Position numbers and translations under genes: made by a program. Below are positions 24,323 through 34,489 of a stretch of DNA of 56,250 nucleotides, piece by piece. Each line of letters starts with the position of its first letter. Within the stretch, counting starts at the first letter, position 1. Source of the DNA: Xanthobacteraceae bacterium. Lineage in GTDB: Bacteria; Pseudomonadota; Alphaproteobacteria; Rhizobiales; Xanthobacteraceae. The DNA is taken from NCBI GenBank assembly GCA_029266425.1, contig JAQSWY010000032.1, forward strand, positions 1 to 56,250, in the 5' to 3' direction. The notes below the pieces were generated by a model. The model did no database searches and was not told where the DNA came from. It worked only from the letters and a program-made list of their open reading frames with translations.

Positions 24323-25966
24323 TCACGCACCGGCCGCGCTCTGCATCAGCGTTCGGCTTTCGCGATCGACGGTCTGCATCAGCGCATAGACCCGGCGCTT
24401 GGCGGCATGGAAGCCGGCCATGTCCGGTGACGACGGGCGGGTCAATTCGCCGATGCCGGACATCGCCGCCATGGCGTCACGCAATGAGGGACAGGCCTTG
24501 CCGGCGACCGCGCCGAGCATGGCGGCGCCGAGCAGCACCGGCTCCGGCGTCACCGGCAAGGCGATGGTCAGGCCCGTGGTGTCCGCCATGATCTGGCGGA
24601 CCAGCGCGCTGCGGCTCGCCCCGCCGCTCATCACCATCATCTCGCAGGAAATGCCGCGGGCCCGCATGACGTCGACCACGTCCGCCAACCCATAGGCGAG
24701 GCCGCACAGGCCGGCGACGAACAGCCGCTCGAGGGCCTCGATGCTGTCGTCGAGATCGAGCCCGGCGATCACCGCGCGCGCATCCGGATCGGCATAGGGC
24801 GAGCGATTGCCGAGGAATTCCGGCAGCACATGGGTGTTGCGGGCGAGCCGCGCCGCCTCCGCCGGATGGGAGACGCGCGCCACCGCGCGCTTCTCCAGGA
24901 AATCGAGCAGGCCGAGCCCGGCGGCCTCGGCCGCTGCCTGTGCTTCCGCGCGGGCGGGGTGCGAGCGCACCAGATGGTCGATGCCGGCGCCGGCGGCGGA
25001 CTGGCCGCCCTCGTTCAGCCAGAACCCCGGCACCATGGCGGAGAAATACGGCCCCCAGATTCCGGGCAGGAAGGTCGGCTCGGCGGTGGTCGCCATGATG
25101 CAGGCCGAGGTGCCCATGATGTAGGCAAGGCGGTCCTGCAGATCGCCGTTCTCGCTGCCGGCAACTCGCCCGCCGATGGTGCCGACGCCGCCGGCATGGG
25201 CGTCGATGAGCGAGGCGCCGACCGGCGTGCCGGGCTTGAGGCCGAGCTCGCGCGCCGCCTCCTCGGTGAGGCCGCGGCCGAGCGCGGTGCCAGGATCGAC
25301 GATGTCCGTGCCGATCCGCACGTGGCCGTCGGCGCTCAGCTCCTCGAGGCCGATGCGCCGGAAATAATCGTCGCTCCAGCGCCGCTCATGGCCGAGATAG
25401 GTCCATTTGCAGGTGACGGTGCAGATGGAGCGCGCGGTCGAGCCGGTGGCGCGGAACGACAGGAAGTCGGAAAGGTCGAAGAAATAGCCGGCATCCTTGT
25501 AGCTAGCCGGCAAATTTTCTTTCAGCCAGAGCAGCTTCGGTGTTTCCATCTCCGGCGAGATGACGCCGCCGACATAGCGCAGCACGTCGTCGGCGGTCTC
25601 ATTGATGCGCCGCGCCTGCGCGGTGGCGCGGTGATCCATCCAGACGATGACGTTGCGCTCGGGATCGCCGGAGGCGCTGATCGAGATCGGGCGCGCATCG
25701 CGGTCGAGCGCGACCAGCGAGCAGGTGGCATCGAAGCCGACACCGCCGATCGCCTCCGGGGGCAGGCCGGCCGCGGCCATCGCCTCGCGCACCGACTGGA
25801 CGCAGGCGTTCCAGATGTCGGTCGAGGATTGCTCGACCACGTCGCCGGCCTCATGCCAGACCGCGATGGGGCGGCGTGCCGTCGCCAGTAGCGTACCCGC
25901 CGAATCGAAAATACCGGCACGCGCGCTCGCCGTGCCGACGTCCACTCCGATGAAAGCCTGCTGCAT
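24323..25966 (-). CDS. FGGY-family pentulose/ribulokinase-like kinase
   Basis: 547 residues from MQQAFIGVDVGTASARAG. The first phosphate motif (VDVGTASARAG), IVWMDHRA, CKWTYLG and GASLIDAHAGGVGTIGG identify the FGGY family, closest in layout to D-ribulokinase/ribitol-type kinases. It would phosphorylate a pentulose formed by the SDR at 26004-26777. Gap to the SDR gene is 37 bases. The start at 25966 is chosen because the conserved domain begins there. Confidence 0.88.
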   Translation of the reverse strand: MQQAFIGVDVGTASARAGIFDSAGTLLATARRPIAVWHEAGDVVEQSSTDIWNACVQSVREAMAAAGLPPEAIGGVGFDATCSLVALDRDARPISISASGDPERNVIVWMDHRATAQARRINETADDVLRYVGGVISPEMETPKLLWLKENLPASYKDAGYFFDLSDFLSFRATGSTARSICTVTCKWTYLGHERRWSDDYFRRIGLEELSADGHVRIGTDIVDPGTALGRGLTEEAARELGLKPGTPVGASLIDAHAGGVGTIGGRVAGSENGDLQDRLAYIMGTSACIMATTAEPTFLPGIWGPYFSAMVPGFWLNEGGQSAAGAGIDHLVRSHPARAEAQAAAEAAGLGLLDFLEKRAVARVSHPAEAARLARNTHVLPEFLGNRSPYADPDARAVIAGLDLDDSIEALERLFVAGLCGLAYGLADVVDVMRARGISCEMMVMSGGASRSALVRQIMADTTGLTIALPVTPEPVLLGAAMLGAVAGKACPSLRDAMAAMSGIGELTRPSSPDMAGFHAAKRRVYALMQTVDRESRTLMQSAAGA

Positions 25967-26003
25967 CTTCGCCTGCCGCACTCGTACTTCCGGGATGGCC
26001 ACT

Positions 26004-26777
26004 CTACCAGCAGGTATAGCCGCCGTCGGCAAGCACGATGCTGCCGGTCATCAGGCTTGCGGCATCCGAGGCCAGGAACAGCACCACCGAGGCGATCTCC
26101 TCGACCTCGCCGAGCCGGCCCATCGGCGTGCCGCCAATCCAGGCGTCGTACATCTTCGGATTCGATTTCACGAACTCGTTCAAGGGCGTGGCGATATAGG
26201 TCGGCGCCACCGCGTTGACCCGAACGCCGCGCGCGCCCCATTCCGCCGCCAGCGACTTGGTGAGGTGGTGCACCGCCGCCTTGGAGGCGTTGTAGTAGCT
26301 CTGCTCCTGCGGCTTGTTGACGATGAAGCCGGACATCGAGCCGATATTGACGATCGCACCCGATTTGGCGGCCAGCATGTGCTTGCCGAAGGCGCGGCAG
26401 CACCAGAAGGTGCCGTTGAGATTGACGTCGATGACGTTCAGCCAGTGCTCGTCGGTCACGGTCTCGGCCGGCGTCTCGCTGCGGGCAATGCCGGCATTGT
26501 TGACGAGGATGTCGATCTTGCCGTGCTTCTTCACCACCTCGTCGGCGACCTCGGTCACCCGCGCGGGATTGGTCACGTCCATGATGACCACTTCGGGATC
26601 ATAGCCCTTCGCCTGCATGGCCGCGCGGCCTTCCTCGGCGATGCCGACATCGAAATCCGCGATCACCACCTTGGCCCCGGCCTCCGCAAGCGCCTCGACG
26701 CAGGCGAGGCCGATGGCGCGCCCGCCGCCGGTGACCAGCGCGGTGCGGCCGTTGAGCTTGAACTTTTCGAGGTACAT
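26004..26777 (-). CDS. Short-chain dehydrogenase, probable polyol dehydrogenase
   Basis: 257 residues. TGGGRAIG is the NAD-binding Gly motif with Asp (IADFD) at the end of beta-2, pointing to NAD rather than NADP. NNAG, the catalytic Ser in IGSMSG and YxxxK in [11 protein letters not shown] are intact. The family includes D-arabitol, ribitol, sorbitol and L-iditol dehydrogenases. Its place between a Smo/Mtl-type ABC transporter and two sugar kinases supports a polyol-oxidising role. Confidence 0.88.
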   Translation of the reverse strand: MYLEKFKLNGRTALVTGGGRAIGLACVEALAEAGAKVVIADFDVGIAEEGRAAMQAKGYDPEVVIMDVTNPARVTEVADEVVKKHGKIDILVNNAGIARSETPAETVTDEHWLNVIDVNLNGTFWCCRAFGKHMLAAKSGAIVNIGSMSGFIVNKPQEQSYYNASKAAVHHLTKSLAAEWGARGVRVNAVAPTYIATPLNEFVKSNPKMYDAWIGGTPMGRLGEVEEIASVVLFLASDAASLMTGSIVLADGGYTCW

Positions 26778-26788
26778 GGCTGGTCTCT

Positions 26789-27814
<1,026 letters not shown>

Positions 27815-27841
27815 GTGTGGATTCCCGAACCTGCTTGCCTG

Positions 27842-28672
27842 CTATTTGACGGCGCCGAAGGTCAGGCCGCGGACGAGCTGCCGCTGGCTGAACCAGCCGA
27901 GGATGAGGATGGGGGCGATGGCGAGGGTGGAGGCGGCGGAGAGCTTTGCCCAGAACAGCCCTTCCGGCGACGAATAGGAGGCGATGAAGACGGTGAGCGG
28001 CGCCGCCTCGGACGTCGAGAGGTTCAGCGTCCAGAACGCCTCGTTCCAGGCGAGGATGAAATTGAGCAAGAGCGTCGAGGCGATGCCCGGCACCGCCATC
28101 GGGGTGAGCACATAGATAAGCTCCTTGCCGATGGTGGCGCCGTCCATGCGGGCGGCCTCGAGGATGTCCTTCGGTATTTCCTTGAAATAGGTGAAGAGCA
28201 TCCAGACCACGATCGGCAGATTGCCGAGGCACAGCACCATGATCAGTCCGGCGCGGCTGTCGAGCAGGCCGAAGTCGCGGAAGATCAGATAGATCGGCAC
28301 CAGCACGCCGACCGGCGGCAGCATCTTGGTGGAGAGCATCCACAACAGCAGGTCCTTGGTGCGCTTGGTGGGCGCGAACGCCATCGACCAGGCCGCCGGG
28401 ACGGCGATAAGCAGCGCGAACAGCGTTGAGCCGCCGGCGATGATCAGCGAGTTCATCGCATGGAGCACGTAGTCGCTGCGCTCCTGCACCGTGGCGTAGT
28501 TCTCCGTCGTCCAGTGGAAGAACAGGAAGGAGGGCGGCGTCGAGAACGCCTCGAGCTCGGTCTTGAAGCTCGTCAGTATCATCCACAGGATCGGGAAGAA
28601 GATCAGGAAGCCGACCAGCCAGGCGCCCGCGGTGGCGACGACGGTGTGGGTGGTGGAGATCTTGCGTGCCAT
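27842..28672 (-). CDS. Sugar/polyol ABC transporter permease (MalG type)
   Basis: 276 residues from MARKISTTHT with six membrane spans and the EAA loop KEIPKDILEAARMDGATIGKEL. It is the second permease of a CUT1-type importer and lies 2 bases after the MalF-type gene. Confidence 0.92.
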   Translation of the reverse strand: MARKISTTHTVVATAGAWLVGFLIFFPILWMILTSFKTELEAFSTPPSFLFFHWTTENYATVQERSDYVLHAMNSLIIAGGSTLFALLIAVPAAWSMAFAPTKRTKDLLLWMLSTKMLPPVGVLVPIYLIFRDFGLLDSRAGLIMVLCLGNLPIVVWMLFTYFKEIPKDILEAARMDGATIGKELIYVLTPMAVPGIASTLLLNFILAWNEAFWTLNLSTSEAAPLTVFIASYSSPEGLFWAKLSAASTLAIAPILILGWFSQRQLVRGLTFGAVK

Positions 28673-28674
28673 CG

Positions 28675-29547
28675 TCAGGCCTCCAGGTTCCGGCCGACGA
28701 TGCGGACCAGGAAGAAGGCGAGGATGTTGGCGATCACCACCGCCACCAGGCCGCCCGCCGAGGCGCTGCCGACGTCGTACTGGATCAGCGCCTGCGAATA
28801 GATCAGGAAGGCGATGTTGGTGGTCTGCAGCCCCGGCCCGCCGCCGGTGGTGACGAAGATCTCGGCGAACACGGTCAAGAGGAAGATGGTCTCGATCAGG
28901 ATCACCACGGTGATCGGCCGGGCGAGGTGCGGCAGCGTGATGTAGAAGAAGGTCGAGAACGCCCCTGCCCCATCCATCAGCGCCGCCTCCTTCTGCTCCT
29001 CGTCGAGCGATTGCAGCGCGGTGAGCAGGATCAGCGAGGCGAAGGGCAGCCATTGCCACGCCACGATGAGGATGATGGCGAACAGCGGATATTCGGCGAA
29101 CCAGTCGATCGGCTGCATGCCGAGCGAGGTCATGATCCAGGCGAACAGCCCGGAGACCGGGTGCATCAGCAGGTTCTTCCAGACCAGCGCGCTCACCGTC
29201 GGCATGACGAAGAAGGGCGCGATCACCATCAGCCGGACGATGCTGCGCCCGACGATCGCCTGATCGAGCAGGAGAGCGATGAGAGTGCCGAGCACGATGG
29301 TGATGAGAAGTACCGAGCCGACCAGCACGAGGGTGTTGCGCAGCGAGGCGAGGAAAGCGGGATCGGTGAGGAAATACTCGAAATTCTCCAGCCCGACGAA
29401 GCGCTCCATTCCCGGATTGAGCAGATTGTAGCTCAACAGGGAGAAGTAGATCGTCATCGCCAGCGGGACGATCATCCAGATGAGGAGCAGCACGACCGCC
29501 GGCGCAAGCAGCATGCGGCCGAGCGTCTGCGTCTGCTGGGTTGCCAT
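28675..29547 (-). CDS. Sugar/polyol ABC transporter permease (MalF type)
   Basis: 290 residues with about six membrane spans. The EAA loop is LDEEQKEAALMDGAGAFSTF and the domain NPGMERFVGLENFEYFLTDP is typical of CUT1 permeases. A strong 12-bp hairpin (29594-29624) separates it from the binding-protein gene. Confidence 0.92.
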   Translation of the reverse strand: MATQQTQTLGRMLLAPAVVLLLIWMIVPLAMTIYFSLLSYNLLNPGMERFVGLENFEYFLTDPAFLASLRNTLVLVGSVLLITIVLGTLIALLLDQAIVGRSIVRLMVIAPFFVMPTVSALVWKNLLMHPVSGLFAWIMTSLGMQPIDWFAEYPLFAIILIVAWQWLPFASLILLTALQSLDEEQKEAALMDGAGAFSTFFYITLPHLARPITVVILIETIFLLTVFAEIFVTTGGGPGLQTTNIAFLIYSQALIQYDVGSASAGGLVAVVIANILAFFLVRIVGRNLEA

Positions 29548-29593
29548 GATTGTCCCCGAATGCCTGTCGCGCTCACGCCTCGGAAGGAAGAAG

Positions 29594-29624
29594 GCGCCAT
29601 CCGGAGTGCGGGTCCGGATGGCGC
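29594..29624 (-). terminator. Strong hairpin between binding-protein and permease genes
   Basis: GCGCCATCCGGA (29594-29605) and TCCGGATGGCGC (29613-29624) form a perfect 12-bp stem with a 7-nt loop. On the minus strand it is followed by CTTCTTCCTTCC, a pyrimidine run but not a pure T-tract. It probably protects the binding-protein mRNA or partly terminates transcription, giving more binding protein than permease. Confidence 0.65.
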
Positions 29625-29641
29625 AGTTCCGCGGGGAGGAG

Positions 29642-30967
29642 CTACTTGATGTAGCCGGCGCGCTTCATTTCGCGCTCGGTCGAGGCCTGCGCGGCAGCGA
29701 GCGCGGCATCGATCTTGGTGGCGCCGGAGAGCGCGGCGGAGAATTGCTGGCCGACCTGCGTGCCGATGCCCTGGAATTCGGGGATGGCGGCGTATTGCAC
29801 ACCGACATAAGGCACCGGCTTCACCGTCGGATGGGTGGGGTCGGCACTATCGATCGAGGCCAGCGTCAGCTTGGCGAACGGCGCGGCCTTGATATAGGCC
29901 TCGTTCTGGTAGAGCGAGGTGCGGGTGCCCGGCGGCACGTTGGCCCAGCCGTCCTTGGAGGCGACGAGGTCGGTATAGCCCTTGCCGGTCGCCCAGGTGA
30001 TGAACTTGGTCGCCGCATCGACCTTCTTGGAGCCCGCGGGGATGGCGAGGCTCCACGCCCACAGCCAGTTGGCGTTCTTGCCGAGCCCCTTGTTCGGGGC
30101 GAGCGCAAAGCCGACCTTGTCGGCGACCTTGGAATCCTTCGGATTGCTGACGAAGGAGGCGGCCACCGTGGCGTCGATCCACATCGCGCACTTGCCGGCA
30201 TTGAACAGCGCAAGGTTCTCGTTGAAGCCGTTGGAGGAGGCGCCGGGCGGGCCGGCTTCCTTCATCAGGTTCACATAGTCGGTCAGCGTCGCCTTCCACT
30301 CGGGGCCATTGAACTGCGGCTGCCACTTCTCGTCGAACCAGCGCGCGCCGTAGGAATTGGCCATGGCGGTGAGGAACGCCATGTTCTCGCCCCAGCCGGC
30401 CTTGCCGCGCAGGCAGATGCCATAGACGCCGGCGGACCTGTCGGTGAGCTTCTTGGCGGCATCGATCACGAAGTCCCAGGTCGGACTTTCCGGCATGGTG
30501 AGCCCGGCCTTCTGGAACAGGTCGGTGCGGTACATCATCATCGAGCTTTCGCCATAGAAGGGCGCGGCGTAGAGCTTGCCGTTGACCGAGACCGCGTCGG
30601 CGATCCTCGGCAGGATGTCCTTGGCGTCGTACTCGGCGCCGAGATTGTCGAGCGGGATGAGCCAGTTCTGCTTGGCCCAGATCGGCACCTCATAGGTGCC
30701 GATGGTCAGCACGTCGAACTGCCCGCCCTTGGTGGCGATGTCGGTGGTGACGCGCTGGCGCAGCACGTTCTCCTCCAGCGTCACCCATTTCACGTTGATA
30801 TCGGGGTTCTTGGCGGTGAAGTCGCTGGTCAGCGACTGCATGCGGATCATGTCGCCATTGTTCACCGTGGCGATGGTCAGCGTGGTCTGCTGGGCAACGG
30901 CCGGGGTCGAGGCGAGGCTGGCGGCAAGGAACGAGGCACCCAGCAGGGTGCCGATCATCGTCTTCAT
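29642..30967 (-). CDS. Sugar/polyol ABC transporter substrate-binding protein
   Basis: 441 residues with a signal peptide (IGTLLGASFLAASLASTPAVA). The mature part begins QQTTLTIATVNNGDMIRMQS and matches the SBP family 1 fold of sorbitol/mannitol-binding proteins (FDVLTIGTYEVPIWAKQNWL and GKLYAAPFYGESSMMMYR). I prefer the second of two adjacent ATGs because GGAGGAG is spaced correctly. Twin palindromic operators lie immediately upstream. Confidence 0.92.
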   Translation of the reverse strand: MKTMIGTLLGASFLAASLASTPAVAQQTTLTIATVNNGDMIRMQSLTSDFTAKNPDINVKWVTLEENVLRQRVTTDIATKGGQFDVLTIGTYEVPIWAKQNWLIPLDNLGAEYDAKDILPRIADAVSVNGKLYAAPFYGESSMMMYRTDLFQKAGLTMPESPTWDFVIDAAKKLTDRSAGVYGICLRGKAGWGENMAFLTAMANSYGARWFDEKWQPQFNGPEWKATLTDYVNLMKEAGPPGASSNGFNENLALFNAGKCAMWIDATVAASFVSNPKDSKVADKVGFALAPNKGLGKNANWLWAWSLAIPAGSKKVDAATKFITWATGKGYTDLVASKDGWANVPPGTRTSLYQNEAYIKAAPFAKLTLASIDSADPTHPTVKPVPYVGVQYAAIPEFQGIGTQVGQQFSAALSGATKIDAALAAAQASTEREMKRAGYIK

Positions 30968-30985
30968 CATCTCCTCCCAGAGATA

Positions 30986-31020
30986 TTGAGCATATGCTCT
31001 ATTGTTGAACATATGCTCAC
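30986..31020. promoter_or_regulatory. Twin palindromic operators, probable SorC-family sites
   Basis: TTGAGCATATGCTCTA (30986-31001), with the perfect palindrome GAGCATATGCTC, and TTGAACATATGCTCAC (31005-31020) are 19 bases apart centre to centre. They lie directly before the binding-protein gene. Their form fits binding by a tetrameric SorC/DeoR-type regulator, and the regulator gene is the next one upstream. Confidence 0.75.
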
Positions 31021-31096
31021 ACCGCAGCGGCAGCTTGTCAACGTCCAATCGGTGGAGCCGGGCGCTGCGGCGGCGGTTCTGCAAAACGCACTTCAC

Positions 31097-31181
31097 CGTC
31101 ATGGCCGGGACTTGTTCCGGCCATCCACGGTTGTCCGCACGTCGAAGGTCGTGGATCCCCGGACAAGCCCGGGGATGACGG
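31097..31181. repeat. GTCATGGCCGGG-type palindromic repeat, copy C
   Basis: CCGTCATGGCCGGGACTTGT at the left is matched inversely by GGACAAGCCCGGGGATGACG at the right, and ATCCACG pairs with CGTGGAT inside. It is the third member of the family seen at 6729-6814 and 21008-21096. Confidence 0.75.
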
Positions 31182-31196
31182 CGCGTTGGTGTCAAG

Positions 31197-32150
31197 TCAG
31201 CGCCCGAGCAGCGCCTTCGCCGTCGCCTCGTCGGTGATGAAGCCGTTCAGCGCGCCGCCGCTGAGCGCGGCGCGGATCGCCGGCACCTTGCCGGCGCCGA
31301 TGGCGGCGCCGACCGCCAGCGTTTCGGCCGGCACGCGGTGCGGCACGCTGGTGACGCGCTCGTTCGAGCCGCCGTCGATGATCCTGCCCCCGGCATCATA
31401 GGCCCAGCCGGTCAGCTCGCCGACCGCGCCGAGCCGCATCAGTTCGAGCAGCTCCTCGCGGCTGATGAAGCCGTCGACATGGAGCTGCGCGCCCTGGTCG
31501 ATCTGGCCGATGCCCATCAGCCGGAGATCGGCCTTCTCGGCGATGGCCCGGATGCGCGCGACCGAATGGATGCGCAGCAACTGGTCGCGCTCGGCGGCGG
31601 ACGAGACGAACACCGGCAGCGGCATGGGATAGTGCCGCGCCTTGGTGATGTCGGCGAGCCGCGCCACCGAATCGAAGAAGCTCGCCGAGCCGTCCGGCGA
31701 GATGTTGCCGACCAGCGAGACCAGCTGATGGTTGGGGCAATCCATCGAGCGCACCTGTTCGACCGCCGCGCGCATGGCGCGCCCGGTGCCGATCGCGATG
31801 ATCGCCGGCTTGTCGCTGCCGAGCACCGATTCGAGCAGTGCCGCCGCCCGCTCGGCGATGCCGGTGAGCGCATGGGGCGCGGCGGGATCGCTCGGCACGA
31901 CCTCGCAATAGCGAAGGCCGAACACCTCCTTCATCCGCGTCGCCAGTTCCATGCAGGCGGCGATCGGATGCTCGAGGCGGAAGGTGATCAGGCGCTCGGC
32001 GAGGCACAGCGAGACCAGGCGCTGCGCGGTGGCGCGCGAGACGTTCAACTTGCGCGCGATCTCGTCCTGGGTATTGCCGGCGATGAAATAGAGCCAGCCG
32101 GCGCGGGCGGCGGCGTCGAGGCGTGAAGGCTCGGTGTCGGACGCGACCAT
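31197..32150 (-). CDS. SorC/DeoR-family sugar-binding transcriptional regulator
   Basis: 317 residues from MVASDTEPSRLD. The N-terminal helix-turn-helix is GNTQDEIARKLNVSRATAQRLVSL, followed by the SorC sugar-phosphate domain (PAIIAIGTGRAMRAAVEQV, LVGNISPDGSA, ADLRLMGIGQID and the final NGFITDEATAKALL). The start overlaps the HAD gene stop (TGATG). It is the likely ligand of the twin operators at 30986-31020 and controls the polyol operon. Confidence 0.9.
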   Translation of the reverse strand: MVASDTEPSRLDAAARAGWLYFIAGNTQDEIARKLNVSRATAQRLVSLCLAERLITFRLEHPIAACMELATRMKEVFGLRYCEVVPSDPAAPHALTGIAERAAALLESVLGSDKPAIIAIGTGRAMRAAVEQVRSMDCPNHQLVSLVGNISPDGSASFFDSVARLADITKARHYPMPLPVFVSSAAERDQLLRIHSVARIRAIAEKADLRLMGIGQIDQGAQLHVDGFISREELLELMRLGAVGELTGWAYDAGGRIIDGGSNERVTSVPHRVPAETLAVGAAIGAGKVPAIRAALSGGALNGFITDEATAKALLGR

Positions 32151-32809
32151 CAATCCGCCGCCTGGTGTCGCCTGAAGTCGATCATCCGCTCGAACACCCG
32201 ATCCGCGCCGGCCTCGATCAGCAGCGCCCGCCCGTCGCGCGCCGCATAGTGGCTGCCGCCGACGAATCCCCAGGCCGTCATACCAGCGGCCTTCGCCGCT
32301 TGCACCCCGCTGACGCTGTCTTCGATCACCAGGGTGCGGGCGGGATCGACGCCCATCTGCGCGGCGGCATGGAGGAACAGATCCGGCGCCGGCTTGCCGT
32401 TCGCCACCATCTGCGCGGTGAAGATGCGCTCGCTGAACTGGTCGGCGAGGCCGGTGAGCGCCAGCGAGAACTCGACCCGGTCGAGATCGCTCGACGAGGC
32501 GACGCAGTGCGCGCCGCCGAGCCGGTGCAGCACGTGCTCGATATCCTCGATCGGCTGCAGTTCGGCGGCGAAAGCCCGGCGGATGCGGGTGCGCAGCACC
32601 AGCGGAAAATCGTCCGGGACCGCGTGTCCGGCGGCGCGGTAATGCGCGACGATGGCGCCTGTGCTGCGACCGAGGAAGTTGCCGAACACCTCCTCGAGGC
32701 TCGCCTCTATGCCATAGCCGCGCAGCGTCTCGATCAGGCAGCGGCAGCTCAGCACCTCGCTGTCGACCAGCACACCATCGCAATCGAATATGACGAGGCT
32801 GAAGTCCAT
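32150..32809 (-). CDS. HAD-superfamily hydrolase (phosphoglycolate/sugar phosphatase-like)
   Basis: 219 residues. Motif I FDCDGVLVDSE with the Asp nucleophile, motif II VASSS, the Lys in NGKPAPD and motif IV LVIEDSVSG are all present; the cap is the small helical type, as in beta-phosphoglucomutase and sugar-phosphate phosphatases. It is translationally coupled to the SorC regulator, so a role in dephosphorylating a polyol- or sugar-phosphate, perhaps the inducer, is reasonable inference. Confidence 0.87.
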   Translation of the reverse strand: MDFSLVIFDCDGVLVDSEVLSCRCLIETLRGYGIEASLEEVFGNFLGRSTGAIVAHYRAAGHAVPDDFPLVLRTRIRRAFAAELQPIEDIEHVLHRLGGAHCVASSSDLDRVEFSLALTGLADQFSERIFTAQMVANGKPAPDLFLHAAAQMGVDPARTLVIEDSVSGVQAAKAAGMTAWGFVGGSHYAARDGRALLIEAGADRVFERMIDFRRHQAAD

Positions 32810-33063
32810 GGCAGTAACGGCTCGGGACGCCGGAGTTCGATGCCGGCCATGATCATTCTAGATCACATGCCCAAGCTCTGAGCAATCGCTCATGTCGCTC
32901 GTGGCTTAGCAAAGGCGCCAGCGACAGGCTGGACCAAGTCATGCCTCCCCGCCCCGGGCAGTTGCGGCCCGGCATTGGTCTTTTTGCCGAGCGGGCCGCC
33001 ATGGCGGATGCCGCGAGCCAGCCCCATATCGCCGCCGAAGCAACCCGAACGGACGGACCGCGC

Positions 33064-33786
33064 ATGATCGATCTGCATTACTGGCCGACGCCGAACGGAA
33101 AGAAGGTCTCGATCTTCCTCGAAGAGACCGGAACGCCCTATCGCCTCGTGCCCATCAATATCGGACGCGGCGAGCAGTTCGCGCCAGAGTTCCTGAAGCT
33201 CAATCCCAATCATCGTATGCCGGCCATTGTCGACCATGCGCCGAGCGACGGCGGGCCACCGATCAGCGTATTCGAATCCGGGGCCATCCTGTTCTATCTC
33301 GCGGAGAAGACCGGCAAGTTCTGGCCGCAGGAGCTGCGCGCCAAATACGAGGTCACCCAATGGGTGATCTGGCAGATGGCGAACCAGGGGCCGAAGCTCG
33401 GCGAAGTCGGGCACTTCCGCCGGCTGGAAAATCGCGAGGGCGACCAGTCCTATGCGGTGCGCCGCTTCACCGACGAAGCCAACCGGCTCTATGGCGTACT
33501 CAATATGCGCCTGCGCGACCGGCGCTATATTGCCGGGGAGGAGTTCACGATCGCCGATATCGTCAGCTATCCCTGGACCGTCAACTGGCAGGCACAGGGA
33601 CAGGACATCAACGAGTTCAAGCACTTCAAGCGCTGGTTCGAGGAGGTCGGCGCGAGGCCCGGAGTGCAGCGCGGGCTCGCCGTCGGCGCCGGGCTGTCGA
33701 CCGACTCCAGCAAGCTGTCCGACGAGGAGCAGGCTCGCATCCGCAAGATCCTCTATAATCAGCGGGCGCTTCCGGTGCCGGACTGA
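33064..33786 (+). CDS. Glutathione S-transferase, Nu-class-like (YfcG/YghU type)
   Basis: 240 residues from MIDLHYWPTPNGKKVSIFLEE, which is the opening of the disulfide-bond reductase GSTs YfcG and YghU (Thr/Asn rather than Tyr or Ser near the active site). The thioredoxin-like half ends near FESGAILFYLAEKTGKFWP and the helical half holds the characteristic MANQGPKLGEVGHF. A longer frame from 32941 exists, but the conserved domain starts at 33064. Likely activity is glutathione-dependent disulfide or peroxide reduction. Confidence 0.85.
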   Translation: MIDLHYWPTPNGKKVSIFLEETGTPYRLVPINIGRGEQFAPEFLKLNPNHRMPAIVDHAPSDGGPPISVFESGAILFYLAEKTGKFWPQELRAKYEVTQWVIWQMANQGPKLGEVGHFRRLENREGDQSYAVRRFTDEANRLYGVLNMRLRDRRYIAGEEFTIADIVSYPWTVNWQAQGQDINEFKHFKRWFEEVGARPGVQRGLAVGAGLSTDSSKLSDEEQARIRKILYNQRALPVPD

Positions 33787-33834
33787 TCTGGAGGATGGCT
33801 TGCCGTCCAGTTTGTTAAAGCAACGTCGCTATCC

Positions 33835-33864
33835 TTCCGCTCGGATGGATGCATCCGAGCGGAA
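33835..33864. repeat. CCGAACGGAAAGG-type hairpin, copy 1
   Basis: TTCCGCTCGGATG (33835-33847) and CATCCGAGCGGAA (33852-33864) form a perfect 13-bp stem with a 4-nt loop, 15 bases before the start codon of the next gene. The right flank CGGAAAGG also occurs in the hairpin at 55887-55908. Confidence 0.8.
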
Positions 33865-33879
33865 AGGCTTCCGAGCCCC

Positions 33880-34365
33880 ATGACCCTGTCCATATTGGAG
33901 CGCCGCCGCATCGAGGCGGAGATCATCAAGCCGGTCTATGACGAACTCGTCGCCCGCTTCGGCGCGGAGGAGGCCAAGGCGGTCATCGGCAAAGCGGTGC
34001 GGGAGAACTCGATCCGGCAGGCGGCGACGTTCCGTGACGCGCTCGGCGAATTCTCCGGGCTCGAGGGTTTCCACTCAACGCTGCATCTGTGGACCATGGA
34101 CGGCGCGCTCGAGATCGAGGTGCTGGAGCAATCCGCCGAAAAGCTCGACTACAATGTCCACCGCTGCCGCTATGCGGAGATGTACCGGGAGATGGGTCTC
34201 GCCGAGATTGGGCATCTGCTGTCGTGCCAGCGCGACAGCGTGTTCTGCAAGGGCATCGACCCGCGGATCGAGCTGGAACGCACCCAGACCATCATGGAAG
34301 GCGCCGGCCATTGCGATTTCCGCTACCGGCTCGCAGCCAAGGCGCCGGCCGCCGGCAGCGAATAG
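33880..34365 (+). CDS. L-2-amino-thiazoline-4-carboxylic acid hydrolase-family protein
   Basis: 161 residues. The second half contains the family pattern: NVHRCRYAEMYREMGLAEIGH, LSCQRDSVFCKGIDPRIEL, RTQTIMEGAGHCDFRYR. The named reaction opens the thiazoline ring on the way to L-cysteine, but most homologs are only named by similarity and the Cys and His residues here may bind metal. The gene starts just after a perfect hairpin (33835-33864). It may be co-transcribed with the GST gene, since the gap is 93 bases. Confidence 0.8.
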   Translation: MTLSILERRRIEAEIIKPVYDELVARFGAEEAKAVIGKAVRENSIRQAATFRDALGEFSGLEGFHSTLHLWTMDGALEIEVLEQSAEKLDYNVHRCRYAEMYREMGLAEIGHLLSCQRDSVFCKGIDPRIELERTQTIMEGAGHCDFRYRLAAKAPAAGSE

Positions 34366-34489
34366 TCCCACCTCTCTTCGTAGAGACGATCGGCTTTCTG
34401 TCAAACCAACGGATGCGAGCACTTGCGCGTCGGCTTTCGAAACGAGCTAAGTACAACCGTCGGCATTAGGTAACCCGGAGCGGAATGCC

